From Nonomuraea sp. SYSU D8015 (lineage in GTDB: Bacteria; Actinomycetota; Actinomycetes; Streptosporangiales; Streptosporangiaceae): a stretch of 64,000 nucleotides of DNA. The DNA lies in the NCBI RefSeq assembly GCF_008065375.1, contig NZ_VJYI01000011.1, positions 248,001-312,000 on the forward strand, written 5' to 3'. Made by a program: the position numbers and the translations under genes. Position 1 is the first letter of the stretch; each line of letters opens with the position of its first letter. The notes under the pieces are model-generated. The model was not told where the DNA came from and searched no databases. It was given only the letters and a program-made list of their open reading frames with translations. Shown here piece by piece: positions 26,028-34,583 of this stretch.

Positions 26028-26950
26028 TCAGCCGAGCGAGTGGCGCTCGGACCGCCCACCCCCGCGAGCGCCGTGCAGCACGAGCAGCCGGTCCGCAACG
26101 GCGTCCATCCAGGCAACCGGGCCGTTGTCCGGGCCCGTGGACACCGGCAGCGGGGAGACCGTGGTGGCCGTTCATGAGTCAACCCGAACAGTTTGCCGGT
26201 GGCCGAGGGGAAGCAGAACTCCCAGGCGACGAACACGCTGCCGTCCGCCGACCTGCCGTGGCCGGTCTTCTCCACGAGATCCAGGGAGCAGTCTTCCTTG
26301 TCCGGCTTGTACGGCGCGACCCAGCGGGACGTGCCGGTGCGCACGTCTATCCCCTCGATCGAGTTGGGGCCGTTCTCGTTCTGATGTTGCACCGGCAGCA
26401 CCCCGGCCCCGATCAGCATCCGGCCCGAGTGGTCTCCGACGTGAAGGTCCTTCGCGGTGGCCCAGAGCCGCCTGCCCGTCCCGGTGTCCAACGCGGTGAC
26501 CCGGGTGGCGGTGAGGTCGTCGGAACGGGAGTCGGTGCGGATCGCGGTGCGGATGACCACGGTGTCCCCGGTCGCTCCCAGGCTGATCAGCTCGCGGCCG
26601 GGTTCGCGATAGTGCCACAGCTCCGCGCCGGTGGCCGGGTTCCTGACGGTGAACCCGTCGGGTGCATGGACGAAGAGCTGCCCGTCGTGCAGGGTGACCA
26701 CGGCGGTCTGCTCGCCTTGGAAGTCGCCGAGGTCGATTCCCCAATCCTCGCGAAGCACGCCTGGGGCCGGTCCCGAGGCGGTCAGGCGGGCCGGCCGTGC
26801 CGTACTCGTGGTGTGGTCTGTTCTGATTTCGGGCGCGTCGGGAGGCTTCGGTGCCGAGGGGGGCGACGTGCAGCCGGTGAGCAGCAGCACCAGGGCGGCA
26901 ACGGGAGCGATTGTCCGTAACACCCGGGTGACGCTAGAGACAGCGGACAT
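26028..26950 (-). pseudogene. PQQ-like beta-propeller lipoprotein, frameshifted 3' end
   Basis: Lipoprotein signal with lipobox LLLTGC near residue 26, then WD/PQQ-like blades (TVRNPATGAELWHYREPG, TALDTGTGRRLWATAKD, IDVRTGTSRWVAPY). The frame is lost near 26180 after KLFGL, and the remaining blade pieces (DAVADRLLVLHGARGGGRSE) occur in another frame to a stop at 26028. A complete propeller would need about 400 residues, so the 3' end is damaged or truncated. ATG at MSAVSSVTRV. No neighbour suggests its role. Confidence 0.7.
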
Positions 26951-27459
26951 CGCCTCGCTTGCATCCCGCTGACAGATCACTCGGCGAGCCCTGCGCTCTT
27001 CAACGCCAGGCCCTGCGAGGGGAGTGGTCAGATGCGACCCAGCTTCTCGGCGAGGGCGGCGTGCATGGCATCGCGACGGCGGCGAGATCCGCCACCGCGA
27101 CCGCACCGGTTTCCGAGGCCCGGGGCCGGCCAAGGCGGTGATTTTGCAGGGGCGATCGTGAGGCGTTGACGGGCACGAGCCGGCGTGGACGTCACACTCG
27201 CGCACCCCGTCGCCGAGGCGTCCAGGCGGCGCAGTTTGGGCAGGATCGCGCCGCGGGCTGGCCGTCGAGGTCCGCGAGAGCTCGAACCGAGCTGCAGACG
27301 GAACGCACCGGGCGGGCTGAGCTGGACCAGGAGGTCGCGCAGCTCCGCACTGAGGTGGAGCAGCTGCGCGCCGGACGCGTCCGCAGGGGGAAGGGCTGAG
27401 CATCGATGGTTCGTGCGCGCCGTCTGCCAGTGTCAGAGCCCCCGATCTATCATCAAGAC
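26951..27459. other. gene-poor segment with coiled-coil fragment
   Basis: About 500 bases with no complete gene. On the plus strand, 27268-27399 encodes a coiled coil (RTELQTERTGRAELDQEVAQ, then LRTEVEQLRAG) ending at a stop; the upstream part is missing, so it is a 3' remnant of an unidentified gene. Confidence 0.4.
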
Positions 27460-27804
27460 ATGCCAAAAGGACGTCATCGGCGACCAGCGCGTGGCGGGAT
27501 CAGCGCCACCGCCGAGCAGGTCGCCTTACTGGCGCTCATCGGCACACTTGCCGCCACATGTTCGGCTGTTACCGACGTCCTGGGGCTCATGACTAATCGC
27601 GATACTCCTGTCGTGGTCACCGCTCCGCCGGCCACAGTCACGGCGATGCCACCCGACGACAACTTCAGGGCCGCCCTTCAACTGCTCGATCCAAAAGATA
27701 GGGCGCGCCTCCTCCTGGCCCGCAGAATCGCCGAGAAAGGCGCTGTGACAGCAGGGCCTGTGTTCGAGGACCGTGCGAGCATGCCGGGCATGGCGGTGAA
27801 CTAA
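27460..27804 (+). CDS. small membrane-anchored hypothetical protein
   Basis: A 114-residue protein: basic N-terminus (MPKGRHRRPARGG), one membrane helix (EQVALLALIGTLAATCSAVT), a Thr/Pro/Val-rich spacer and a helical tail (LQLLDPKDRARLLLARRIAE). Type II or signal-anchor topology is likely. An earlier GTG/ATG start is possible. GC content is somewhat lower than neighbours, so it may be a recent arrival. No family recognised. Confidence 0.5.
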   Translation: MPKGRHRRPARGGISATAEQVALLALIGTLAATCSAVTDVLGLMTNRDTPVVVTAPPATVTAMPPDDNFRAALQLLDPKDRARLLLARRIAEKGAVTAGPVFEDRASMPGMAVN

Positions 27805-27991
27805 CGCCCCCAGCCGCTCGTCCGGTGGGTGGGCCCTCGGGGTTCAAAGGAATTGACCTACTTGGGCGTGCCGGGGGCGCGTACACAGATTTCCATCCGA
27901 CACTTCGGGCTGGGGCGGGGGTCGCCCGTCAACCGGAGAAACTGGCCCGCGTCCGTATCCGGGCGGGTGGGACAGGTAGCCGATCGTCACG

Positions 27992-28153
27992 TCATCGGCG
28001 GCGCCGGCCGGGAAGGGCGTAGCGCTGGTCGGTCATCATCGCCTGCGCCAGTGCGGCCGCGTCGTCGTAGTGGATGCGCATCGACCGCCCGGGCGGCATG
28101 AACGTCAGCTGCAATCCACCCGCTGTCCGGCGTACGTCTACATACGTCAGCAT
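27992..28153 (-). CDS. small hypothetical protein
   Basis: A 53-residue protein, MLTYVDVRRTAGGLQLTFMP then RSMRIHYDDAAALAQAMMTD. AGGGGGAG precedes the ATG, giving a good ribosome site. Compact beta-beta-alpha pattern. Likely a real small gene of unknown function. Confidence 0.5.
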   Translation of the reverse strand: MLTYVDVRRTAGGLQLTFMPPGRSMRIHYDDAAALAQAMMTDQRYALPGRRRR

Positions 28154-28245
28154 CGTCGGACTCCCCCTTGGCCCGGATTGCGTCAGGTGGCGATCGCGCC
28201 AGCTGCACAGCCTGCCGCGCATGCGCACACGCTCGGGGATTCTCC

Positions 28246-28400
28246 CTACGCCGTTTCGGAGCCCGACGCTTCGTCCGGCCCGTGCAGGTCAGCCAGATCG
28301 ACAATCTCCTGCAGCTGGTGGAGTTGGTAGTAGCCGGGGAAGCCGACCGCCTGGCCGTGCCTGGTGACGCGGTACCAGATCTCGCCGGATCGATGGCCTG
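28246..28400 (-). pseudogene. fragment of a small hypothetical protein
   Basis: The frame reads GEIWYRVTRHGQAVGFPGYY then QLHQLQEIVDLADLHGPDEA to a stop at 28246. It looks like real protein but no start codon is available before an upstream stop near 28420. Probably the end of a small protein related in style to its 53-residue neighbour downstream. Confidence 0.35.
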
Positions 28401-28735
28401 TGGCTGAGCACGTTCGTCACCTGCGGAAATCCTTCTACTCAAGGATCTCGCTCAAGTTCCGGCCGTACATGCGCTTGCCGCCGGTCCTGCCTCAGCCATC
28501 CACCGGGCTCGATGCCGTGGGCCGACTAAGGGGGTCTGCGGCGGTGACCGCCATAACCCCAGCCCTGCACCGAGACCGGCCAGGTGAACTCTGGCACCCG
28601 ATGATCGCCCACCTGCGTGGACCTTCCTCACCCACCATGTCCGCGTACTGTCGGATGTTGCTGGTGGATCAGTGCTCGCGGTGCAGCGCTCCTACGACGC
28701 GGCCCTGCGGGTTGGCCCACCGTCGTCCTGATCGG
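28401..28735. other. intergenic, no gene seen
   Basis: About 330 bases upstream of a short protein fragment and downstream of the MerR gene. No convincing coding potential. Confidence 0.4.
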
Positions 28736-29080
28736 TCAGGGCCGGGTGAGGTAGCTTGCCAGGGCGCCGCGGCTGCGCTGGAGGTCGTCGATGCGCTCGT
28801 CCATGACCTCGAGTTCGCCGTTCAGAATCTCCCAGAGCTCGGCGCACCACTCGAAGTCCGGAAGCTCGCCGCGCGCGCACGGCAGTACCGAGCGGATCAC
28901 CTCGGTCGACAGGCCCGCCTTCAGCAGCGCGCGCACCTGACGCACGGTGACCACGGAGTCCTCGTCGTAGGAGCGGTAGCCGTTCGCGCCGCGACCGGCC
29001 TTCAGCACACCCTGCTGCTCGTAGTACCGCAGCAGCCGCGTGCTGACTCCGGTGCGCCGAGACAACTCCCCGATCAGCAT
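28736..29080 (-). CDS. MerR-family transcriptional regulator
   Basis: A 114-residue MerR protein: winged HTH (MLIGELSRRTGVSTRLLRYY, EQQGVL, YRSYDEDSVVTVRQVRALLK) and a coiled-coil dimerisation helix (ELEVMDERIDDLQRSRGALA). No extended effector domain. Divergent from an aminotransferase gene, with a typical MerR promoter between them (29102-29132). Confidence 0.9.
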   Translation of the reverse strand: MLIGELSRRTGVSTRLLRYYEQQGVLKAGRGANGYRSYDEDSVVTVRQVRALLKAGLSTEVIRSVLPCARGELPDFEWCAELWEILNGELEVMDERIDDLQRSRGALASYLTRP

Positions 29081-29101
29081 GTGTCCCGCTCCTCTCCCAG
29101 G

Positions 29102-29132
29102 TTGACCTTGCCATCGATGTCAAGGATTAACG
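29102..29132 (+). promoter_or_regulatory. MerR-type promoter with 19-bp spacer and palindrome
   Basis: TTGACC (29102-29107) and TTAACG (29127-29132) are exactly 19 bases apart. The spacer region carries the near-perfect palindrome CCTTGCCATCGATGTCAAGG (29106-29125). Overlong spacer plus internal dyad is the hallmark of promoters twisted open by MerR regulators. It points to the aminotransferase gene at 29173. Confidence 0.75.
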
Positions 29133-29172
29133 TCGGTCGGGAAACGTGTATTTCGTACTGCTGGAGCGACGT

Positions 29173-29970
29173 ATGTCTTCTTTCGTTGTGCAACGTGACG
29201 GCCGGGAGGCCGAGGCCGCGGACCTGGCGCCGCTCGCGTTCGCCGGTTATGCCCACTTCACCGCCATGCAGGTGCGCGGCGGCCGAGTCCGGGGCCTGGA
29301 CCTGCACCTGGAACGGCTGCGGTCCGCCTCCGCAGCGCTCTTCGGTCGCGCGGTGCCCGACGAGCGGGTGCGGGCCCTGTTGCGGGCGGCCATCCTGGCC
29401 GGACCGGCCGACCTCTCCCTGACGGCCACGGTGTATTCGCCCGCGGGGGAGTTCACGCCGGAGGACGCCGAGCCCGAGTTGCTCGTCCGCACCGGACCGG
29501 CGGCGTCCGGACCCCGGGGTCCGCTCGCGTTGGCGGTGGTCGAGCACGAACGGGTGCTTCCGGCGGTGAAGCACGTCGGGGAGGTGGCCAAGACGTACTA
29601 CCTCCGCCAGGCGGTCGCGGACGGCTTCGACGACGCCGCCTTCATGGACCGCCGGGGCAGGCTCAGCGAAGCGTCGATCTGGAACCTGGCCTTCTGGGAC
29701 GGGGCGGCGGTGGTGTGGCCAGAGGCCGAGATGCTGACCGGGACCACGATGGGCATCGTCCGCCGGCAACTCGACCGCCTCGGGGTACCCCAGCGCGTTC
29801 AGCAGATCCGGCCCGCCGACCTGCCAGGGCTGGCCGGGGCCGTAGTGATGAACTCGTGGACACCGGCCGTTCCGGTACGCCGGATCGGCTCCGTGCCTTT
29901 GCCCGAGGCGCCGGCCTTCGAGGCGGCCCTGCACCGGGCGTACCAGGCCGAACCACTCATCGCCCCGTAG
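29173..29970 (+). CDS. class IV aminotransferase (PLP-dependent)
   Basis: A 265-residue fold-type IV PLP enzyme, the family of branched-chain aminotransferase and aminodeoxychorismate lyase. Seen: RVRGLDLHLERLRSASAALF (substrate-entry Arg region), a Lys in VKHVGEVAKTYYLRQA as Schiff-base candidate, and the cofactor segment LSEASIWNLAFWDG with TGTTMGIVRRQL after it. Size and motifs fit aminotransferase-class-IV proteins of unknown substrate. ATG chosen at MSSFVVQRDG. Likely controlled by the divergent MerR protein. Confidence 0.85.
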   Translation: MSSFVVQRDGREAEAADLAPLAFAGYAHFTAMQVRGGRVRGLDLHLERLRSASAALFGRAVPDERVRALLRAAILAGPADLSLTATVYSPAGEFTPEDAEPELLVRTGPAASGPRGPLALAVVEHERVLPAVKHVGEVAKTYYLRQAVADGFDDAAFMDRRGRLSEASIWNLAFWDGAAVVWPEAEMLTGTTMGIVRRQLDRLGVPQRVQQIRPADLPGLAGAVVMNSWTPAVPVRRIGSVPLPEAPAFEAALHRAYQAEPLIAP

Positions 29971-29977
29971 CGGCTAA

Positions 29978-30192
29978 GAGCTGTTTCCTAGATCTCCTGA
30001 CCAATCGTGTCCGGGCTATCACGATTGGTCCATGGGTCGAGGTGACTTAACGAACGCCGAGTGGGAGCGTCTTGAGCCTCTGCCGCCCGGGGGTGGCCGG
30101 CGAGGTGGCCGGTGGAATGACCACCGCATGACGATCAACGGCGCGTCGTATCGGCCCGCACTGGGCTGCCCTTTCGGCACCTGGCCGAGTGA
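29978..30192 (+). mobile_element. IS5-type insertion sequence, 5' fragment
   Basis: An IS end-like sequence begins at 29978 (GAGCTGTTTCCTAGATC). A hairpin (GACCAATCGTG at 29999, complement at 30020-30030) precedes the ATG at 30032. The peptide MGRGDLTNAEWERLEPLPPG and RWNDHRMTINGASY match the N-terminus of IS5-family transposases. The similarity ends near 30190, before the catalytic DDE domain, and the frame continues into a VOC protein fragment. Confidence 0.75.
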
Positions 30193-30424
30193 GGAGTTCT
30201 TCCTGCTGGCTGTCGCGCATGAGCGCAACGACCACGGCAAGCACGACGGTCCAGCCGGCGTGTCCCGGTTCGGTCTGCTGGTCGACGACGTGGACGCCGC
30301 GCACCGCCGCGCCGTTGACGCCTGCGCCATCGAGGTCTACCCGCCGGTGGACAAACCGTGGAAGCCGCGGTCTTCGTGCGTGACAGATCCCAGCGGAAAC
30401 CGCATCGACCCCTATCAGGGGTGA
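30193..30424 (+). pseudogene. VOC (glyoxalase/bleomycin-resistance) C-terminal fragment
   Basis: In frame with the IS fragment the sequence encodes FFLLAVAHERNDHGKHDGPA, RFGLLVDDVDAAHRRAVDA and RSSCVTDPSGNRIDPYQG, a typical VOC C-terminal half with its metal-ligand Glu-equivalent lost to Asp/Pro context. The N-terminal half is missing, replaced by IS sequence. A chimeric 130-codon open frame results; it is unlikely to be functional. Confidence 0.7.
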
Positions 30425-30524
30425 GGGCCTGAGACCGCCTGCTCGGCGTTGCAGCTCAAGGGATCCCCGTGGTGAACTTCGCCAGCGGCGTGAGCCGCCC
30501 GGAGCCGCCGTGTGGGGGCGCAGG

Positions 30525-31643
30525 TCACACTCCGGGGCGGAAGGCCGCGTCGAGAACGTCGATGAACAGGCCCATAGGCGGCACGCCCCAGTCGCCGTTG
30601 ACGTTCTGGGTGACGACGCACTTGCCGTCACGGGTGCCGTACAGGTACGACCAGGTGCCGGTGATCATGCCGCCGTGGCCGTACACGGTGGTGCCGCAGG
30701 GCAGGGTGACCGAGGAGATGCCCAGGCCGTAGCTGTAGCCGTCCAGCCACTTGCCGTCGGGGACCGGGGTCATGGAGAACATCTCGCTCTGCTGGACGGG
30801 CGGCAGCAGCCGGCCGCTCAGCAGGGCGGCCAGGAAGGTGCCCAGGTCCGCGGCCGTGGAGATTATCTCGCCCACCCCGAAGGCGTACGACGGGCTCAGC
30901 TCGGTGACGTCGTGAACCGGCGCGTCGGCGTCGGGCAGCATGAGCCTGGAGTAGCTGCTCGTGTGGGGGCCGCGGAAGCCGGTTTCGTTGCCGGGGGCGT
31001 AGGTGCCGGTCAGGTTGAGCGGGCGGGCGATGCGGTAGGCGACGGCGTCGGCGTACGACATGCCGGCCGCCTTTTCGACGATCATGGCGGCGAGGACGAA
31101 GTTGGTGTTGGAGTACCCCCAGCCCTGGCCCGGCTGGAAGTCGGCCGGGTGGGATACGGCGATCTTCACCAGGTCCTCGGGGGTCGGCTCGTCGAAGCGG
31201 TGCTCCAGCAGCTTGGGGCTCCAGTAACGCTCGAGCATGCCCTCGTCGAGGGTGTAGGCGAAGATGCCGCTGGTGTGGTTGAGCAGCTGCCGGATGGTGA
31301 TCTTGCTGCCGTCGTGGCCGTTGCCCTGGACCAGGCCGGGCAGCCAGTTGTGCACGGTGTCGTCCAGGCTCAGCTTGTACTCGGCGGCCAGTTGCAGGAT
31401 CAGGGTGGCGGTGAAGGTCTTGGTGATGCTGCCGACGCGGAACTGCTCGCCGGGGGTGCGCGGGCGGCCGGTGGTCGTGTCGGCCACGCCCGCCGAGCCG
31501 AACCATTGCCGGCTGTCGTTGCGGATCTCAGCGATCACGCCGGGGTAGCCCTGTTCGGTCACGGCGGCCTCCAGCAGGCGCTGGACCTCGGCCTGGCCGG
31601 GGATGACCGGGTTCGCGGGCGTGGCGGCACGGGGGTTCATCAT
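30525..31643 (-). CDS. serine hydrolase, class C beta-lactamase / DD-peptidase fold
   Basis: A 372-residue member of the beta-lactamase-related family (PF00144 type): Ser-x-x-Lys in RVGSITKTFTATLILQL, Tyr-x-Asn in GWGYSNTNFVLAA and the third motif YGHGGMITG. No clear signal peptide, so it may be cytoplasmic or exported by another route. GAAGGAG precedes tandem ATGs at 31643 and 31640; the second has the better spacing. Divergent from a MarR gene over a region rich in repeat boxes. Esterase or peptidase substrate unknown. Confidence 0.88.
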   Translation of the reverse strand: MMNPRAATPANPVIPGQAEVQRLLEAAVTEQGYPGVIAEIRNDSRQWFGSAGVADTTTGRPRTPGEQFRVGSITKTFTATLILQLAAEYKLSLDDTVHNWLPGLVQGNGHDGSKITIRQLLNHTSGIFAYTLDEGMLERYWSPKLLEHRFDEPTPEDLVKIAVSHPADFQPGQGWGYSNTNFVLAAMIVEKAAGMSYADAVAYRIARPLNLTGTYAPGNETGFRGPHTSSYSRLMLPDADAPVHDVTELSPSYAFGVGEIISTAADLGTFLAALLSGRLLPPVQQSEMFSMTPVPDGKWLDGYSYGLGISSVTLPCGTTVYGHGGMITGTWSYLYGTRDGKCVVTQNVNGDWGVPPMGLFIDVLDAAFRPGV

Positions 31644-31691
31644 GGTCTCCTTCGGGGTTGGCGGGGGCTGCGGGGCTGATCGCCCCACTCT

Positions 31692-31846
31692 TTCGTCGAT
31701 CTTCGCGACGAAGGAGAAACTACGTTGCATACAACACATCGTCAATCACGAATTTGCGAAGCAATCGAGTTTTCCCACTTCAAAGGCTTGAATTCGTTGC
31801 ATGAATGCAGTCACTTAATGCAACTTTGCGCCGCCGTGAGTTGCAT
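31692..31846. promoter_or_regulatory. divergent operator region with TTGCAT boxes
   Basis: Four TTGCAT/ATGCAA boxes (31725, 31798, 31818 reverse, 31841) and one dyad TTCGTCG - 7 bases - CGACGAA (31692-31712). The segment is AT-rich against its surroundings. It lies between the serine hydrolase and MarR starts and is a good candidate for autoregulated control. Confidence 0.55.
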
Positions 31847-31931
31847 GTTGTTGCTGCCGGATGCACACTGTCCGTCGACCGAGATCCGCTCGTCCGCACG
31901 CGCGCGGCCGAGCGACCAGGAGGCGGACGCC

Positions 31932-32654
31932 GTGCCCGGAGACAGGCTCACCCAGCAGGATCGCCGTCAGATCGCCGACGGTCTGGCCGACGGTCTCACC
32001 TACGCCGAGATCGCCCGCCGCCTCAAACGGCCTACATCGACGGTCACCCGCGAGGTGATGCGCAACGGCGGCCCCGGCGCCTACCGCGCCGACCACGCCC
32101 AGCGCGCCGCCGACCGGCGCATCCGCCGTCGCAGGACCACCACCCCGGCGGCGGTGCGCGGCGATGCCGACGCCGGCGGACGCGACCCGCAAACCGTGCG
32201 CGAGGTGGCCGACCAGCTCACCGACCTGCTGGTACAGGCAGGAATCCCACAGATGATGGCCAAAGTGCTGGCCGCCTTGTACACCACCGACAGCGGCAGC
32301 CTCACCTCCGCCGAACTCGTCCAGCGCCTGCAGGTCAGCCCCGCCTCGATCTCCAAAGCCGTCGGCTACCTCGAAGACCAGGAACTCATACGACGCGAAC
32401 GCGACCCCCGGCGCCGAGCCGAGCGGTACGTCATCGACGACGACGTCTGGTACCAGGCCATGGTGGCCAGCGCCCGCGCCAACGCTCTGCTCGCCGCCGC
32501 CGCCGGGCGAAGCGCCCGCACCCTCGGCGCGACCACCCCCGCCGGCGTCCGCCTGGAGAACATGAGCCAGTTCCTCACCCGCGTCGGAGACGACCTGGTC
32601 CGCTCGGCCGAGCACTGGCGCCAGGTCTACGCCACCCCGCAGACGACCGGGTAA
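31932..32654 (+). CDS. MarR/GbsR-type regulator with extra IS30-like HTH
   Basis: A 240-residue protein. Residues 1-70 form a helix-turn-helix resembling the N-terminus of IS30-type transposases (LTQQDRRQIADGLADGLTYA, IARRLKRPTSTVTREVMRNG, then RAADRRIRRRR). After a linker, residues 90-240 are a GbsR/MarR winged helix (MAKVLAALYTTDSGSLTSAE, VSPASISKAVGYLEDQELIR) with a helical C-terminus. GTG chosen because AGGAGG lies just upstream. Divergent from the serine hydrolase, which it probably represses. Confidence 0.8.
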   Translation: MPGDRLTQQDRRQIADGLADGLTYAEIARRLKRPTSTVTREVMRNGGPGAYRADHAQRAADRRIRRRRTTTPAAVRGDADAGGRDPQTVREVADQLTDLLVQAGIPQMMAKVLAALYTTDSGSLTSAELVQRLQVSPASISKAVGYLEDQELIRRERDPRRRAERYVIDDDVWYQAMVASARANALLAAAAGRSARTLGATTPAGVRLENMSQFLTRVGDDLVRSAEHWRQVYATPQTTG

Positions 32655-32957
32655 CACGATCCAGCCGTGGTGCAGCTGCGGCGCGTGCGGTGTTTCGACC
32701 CTGCTCAAGTCCGGCTGTCGCGTCGAGCCTGACCCAGACGGTGGTCAGATGCTGCTGGTGCGGGACGCTCCTGACTCGGTGCGCTCCACCGGGCGGGGGG
32801 TGGAGGTCAGCGGGGACGGCGGCGTCGAGCGGGGTCGGGTTCGGTGGTGATGCGGGCGGAGGTCTGCCCGGCTCACGCGGACGAGACAACCATCGGTCGG
32901 CGAACCGCAACCTCCGGTCGTACCGGCGGAGGGAGAGCGGTACCTAACGTGCCAGAC
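32655..32957. other. intergenic, no gene seen
   Basis: About 300 bases upstream of the esterase-kinase operon. GC-rich frames on both strands lack any recognisable family. The promoter of the esterase operon should be here, but I see no clear consensus. Confidence 0.4.
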
Positions 32958-34583
32958 ATGAGTTCGCTACGAAACGTGATCGCCAGAAGTGCGGCCTGCC
33001 TGAGCGTCACGGCGCTGCTGCTCGTCCAGGGATGCGGCGTGGCGGAGGCGCGGAAGGAGCCGGCGACGGTCCCGGGCCCGGTGGTCGCGCTGGACAGCGG
33101 GATGATCCGAGGGGTCGACGACGGAGATGTCCTGAGGTATCGCGGCATCCGCTACGCGCACCCGCCGGTCGGCGAGCTGCGCTGGCGGCCACCCCAGCCG
33201 GTGGCCAGGTGGCGGGGCGTCGTGCCGGCGACGGCCTCCGGCCCCGCCTGCCCGCAGGACAACGGCAACCCGAAGGAGCGCAGCGACGCCGAGGACTGCC
33301 TGACACTCGACGTCACCGTCCCCAAGAAGGCGGGCGCGAAGCGCAAGCCCGTGATGGTCTGGCTGCACGGAGGCGGGTTCGTCGCGGGCAGGGGCGCCGA
33401 CTACGACCCGCGCCGCCTGGCCACGCAGGGGGACGTCGTGGTGGTCACGGTGGAATTCCGGCTGGGCGTCCTCGGATACCTGGCGCTGCCGGGGATGGCC
33501 GGCGGGGGCGCGTTCGGGCTGCAGGACCAGCTGGCGGCGCTGCGCTGGGTACGGCGCAACGCGGCGGCCTTCGGCGGCGACGCGGGCAATGTGACGCTGT
33601 TCGGGGAGTCGGGCGGCGGCATCGCCACCTGCGGTCACCTCACCGCTCCCGGCAGCAGGGGCCTGTTCGCCAAGGCGATCATCCAGAGCGGCTCCTGCGG
33701 GACCGTCCTGCTGCCGATGCCCGGGGCGCCGCGGTCCCCGTTCTGGCGCTCGATCAAGGACAGCCACGCCGCCACGCGGACAGCCGCGACGCGACTCGGC
33801 TGCCCGGCTGGGCGGGACGCCGGGAAGACGCTCGCCTGTCTGCGCGGCAAGCCGGTCAAGGATCTGCTACCGCAGACCCAGCTGTTCCAGGCGGCTGCCT
33901 ACGGCGGCCCGACCCTGCCCGCCTCCCCCGAGCGGGCGCTGCGTACGGGGGACTTCGGCCGGGTACCGGTGCTGTCCGGGCACACGAGCAAGGAGGCCCT
34001 GCTGTTCGCCGCGACGCTTGGCCTGGCCGGCACGCCGATCACTGACGAGAACCTGCCCGCCCTGCTGCGCGAGGGCTTCGGGAGCAGGGCGGACGACATC
34101 GCGCGCCGCTATCGGCGCGAGGACTACGCGACCGCGAGCGAGGCCTGGGCGGCCCCCTACACCGACGCCGTCTTCGCGTGCCCCCATGCCGAGGACCGCG
34201 ACGCCCTGGCCCGCCGCGTGCCCGTGTACGCCTACGTGTTCGGCGACGACACCGCCCCGCCGTTCATCCCGTCCCCGCCGGCGTTCCCCGCCGGCGCCGG
34301 ACACGCCTCCGAGCTGCTGTATCTGTTCGACGTCAAGGACAAGCCGATCAGCCTGGACGGCGAGCGAGTCCCGCTCACCGCGCTCCAGCAGTCCGTGGCC
34401 CGGGATATGGTGGCCGCCTGGACATCGTTCGCGCGGACCGGCACGCCATCGGTGAGCGGGAAGCCATGGCCGCGCTGGGTGCCGAAGGCGGGCAGCGAAC
34501 GGGTGGCTCACCTGATCACCGAGCGGCCGGGCAGCACCGCCACGACGCCGGTGCCCGCATGCGACCGCCTCAACGGACCGTGA
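32958..34583 (+). CDS. carboxylesterase type B, likely lipoprotein
   Basis: A 541-residue type B carboxylesterase: signal peptide ending in a lipobox-like LLVQGC (about residue 27), VMVWLHGGGF oxyanion motif, nucleophile elbow TLFGESGGG (Ser near residue 216), and AGHASELLYLF carrying the catalytic His. ATG at MSSLRNVIARS. Paralogue of the esterase at 14166-15719. Its stop overlaps the start of a sensor kinase (GTGA), so esterase and two-component system form one translationally coupled unit. Confidence 0.88.
   Translation: MSSLRNVIARSAACLSVTALLLVQGCGVAEARKEPATVPGPVVALDSGMIRGVDDGDVLRYRGIRYAHPPVGELRWRPPQPVARWRGVVPATASGPACPQDNGNPKERSDAEDCLTLDVTVPKKAGAKRKPVMVWLHGGGFVAGRGADYDPRRLATQGDVVVVTVEFRLGVLGYLALPGMAGGGAFGLQDQLAALRWVRRNAAAFGGDAGNVTLFGESGGGIATCGHLTAPGSRGLFAKAIIQSGSCGTVLLPMPGAPRSPFWRSIKDSHAATRTAATRLGCPAGRDAGKTLACLRGKPVKDLLPQTQLFQAAAYGGPTLPASPERALRTGDFGRVPVLSGHTSKEALLFAATLGLAGTPITDENLPALLREGFGSRADDIARRYRREDYATASEAWAAPYTDAVFACPHAEDRDALARRVPVYAYVFGDDTAPPFIPSPPAFPAGAGHASELLYLFDVKDKPISLDGERVPLTALQQSVARDMVAAWTSFARTGTPSVSGKPWPRWVPKAGSERVAHLITERPGSTATTPVPACDRLNGP

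Noticed and set aside
30510..31679. Long plus-strand frame over the serine hydrolase
   Set aside because: Antisense shadow; the minus strand has all three hydrolase motifs and a good ribosome site.
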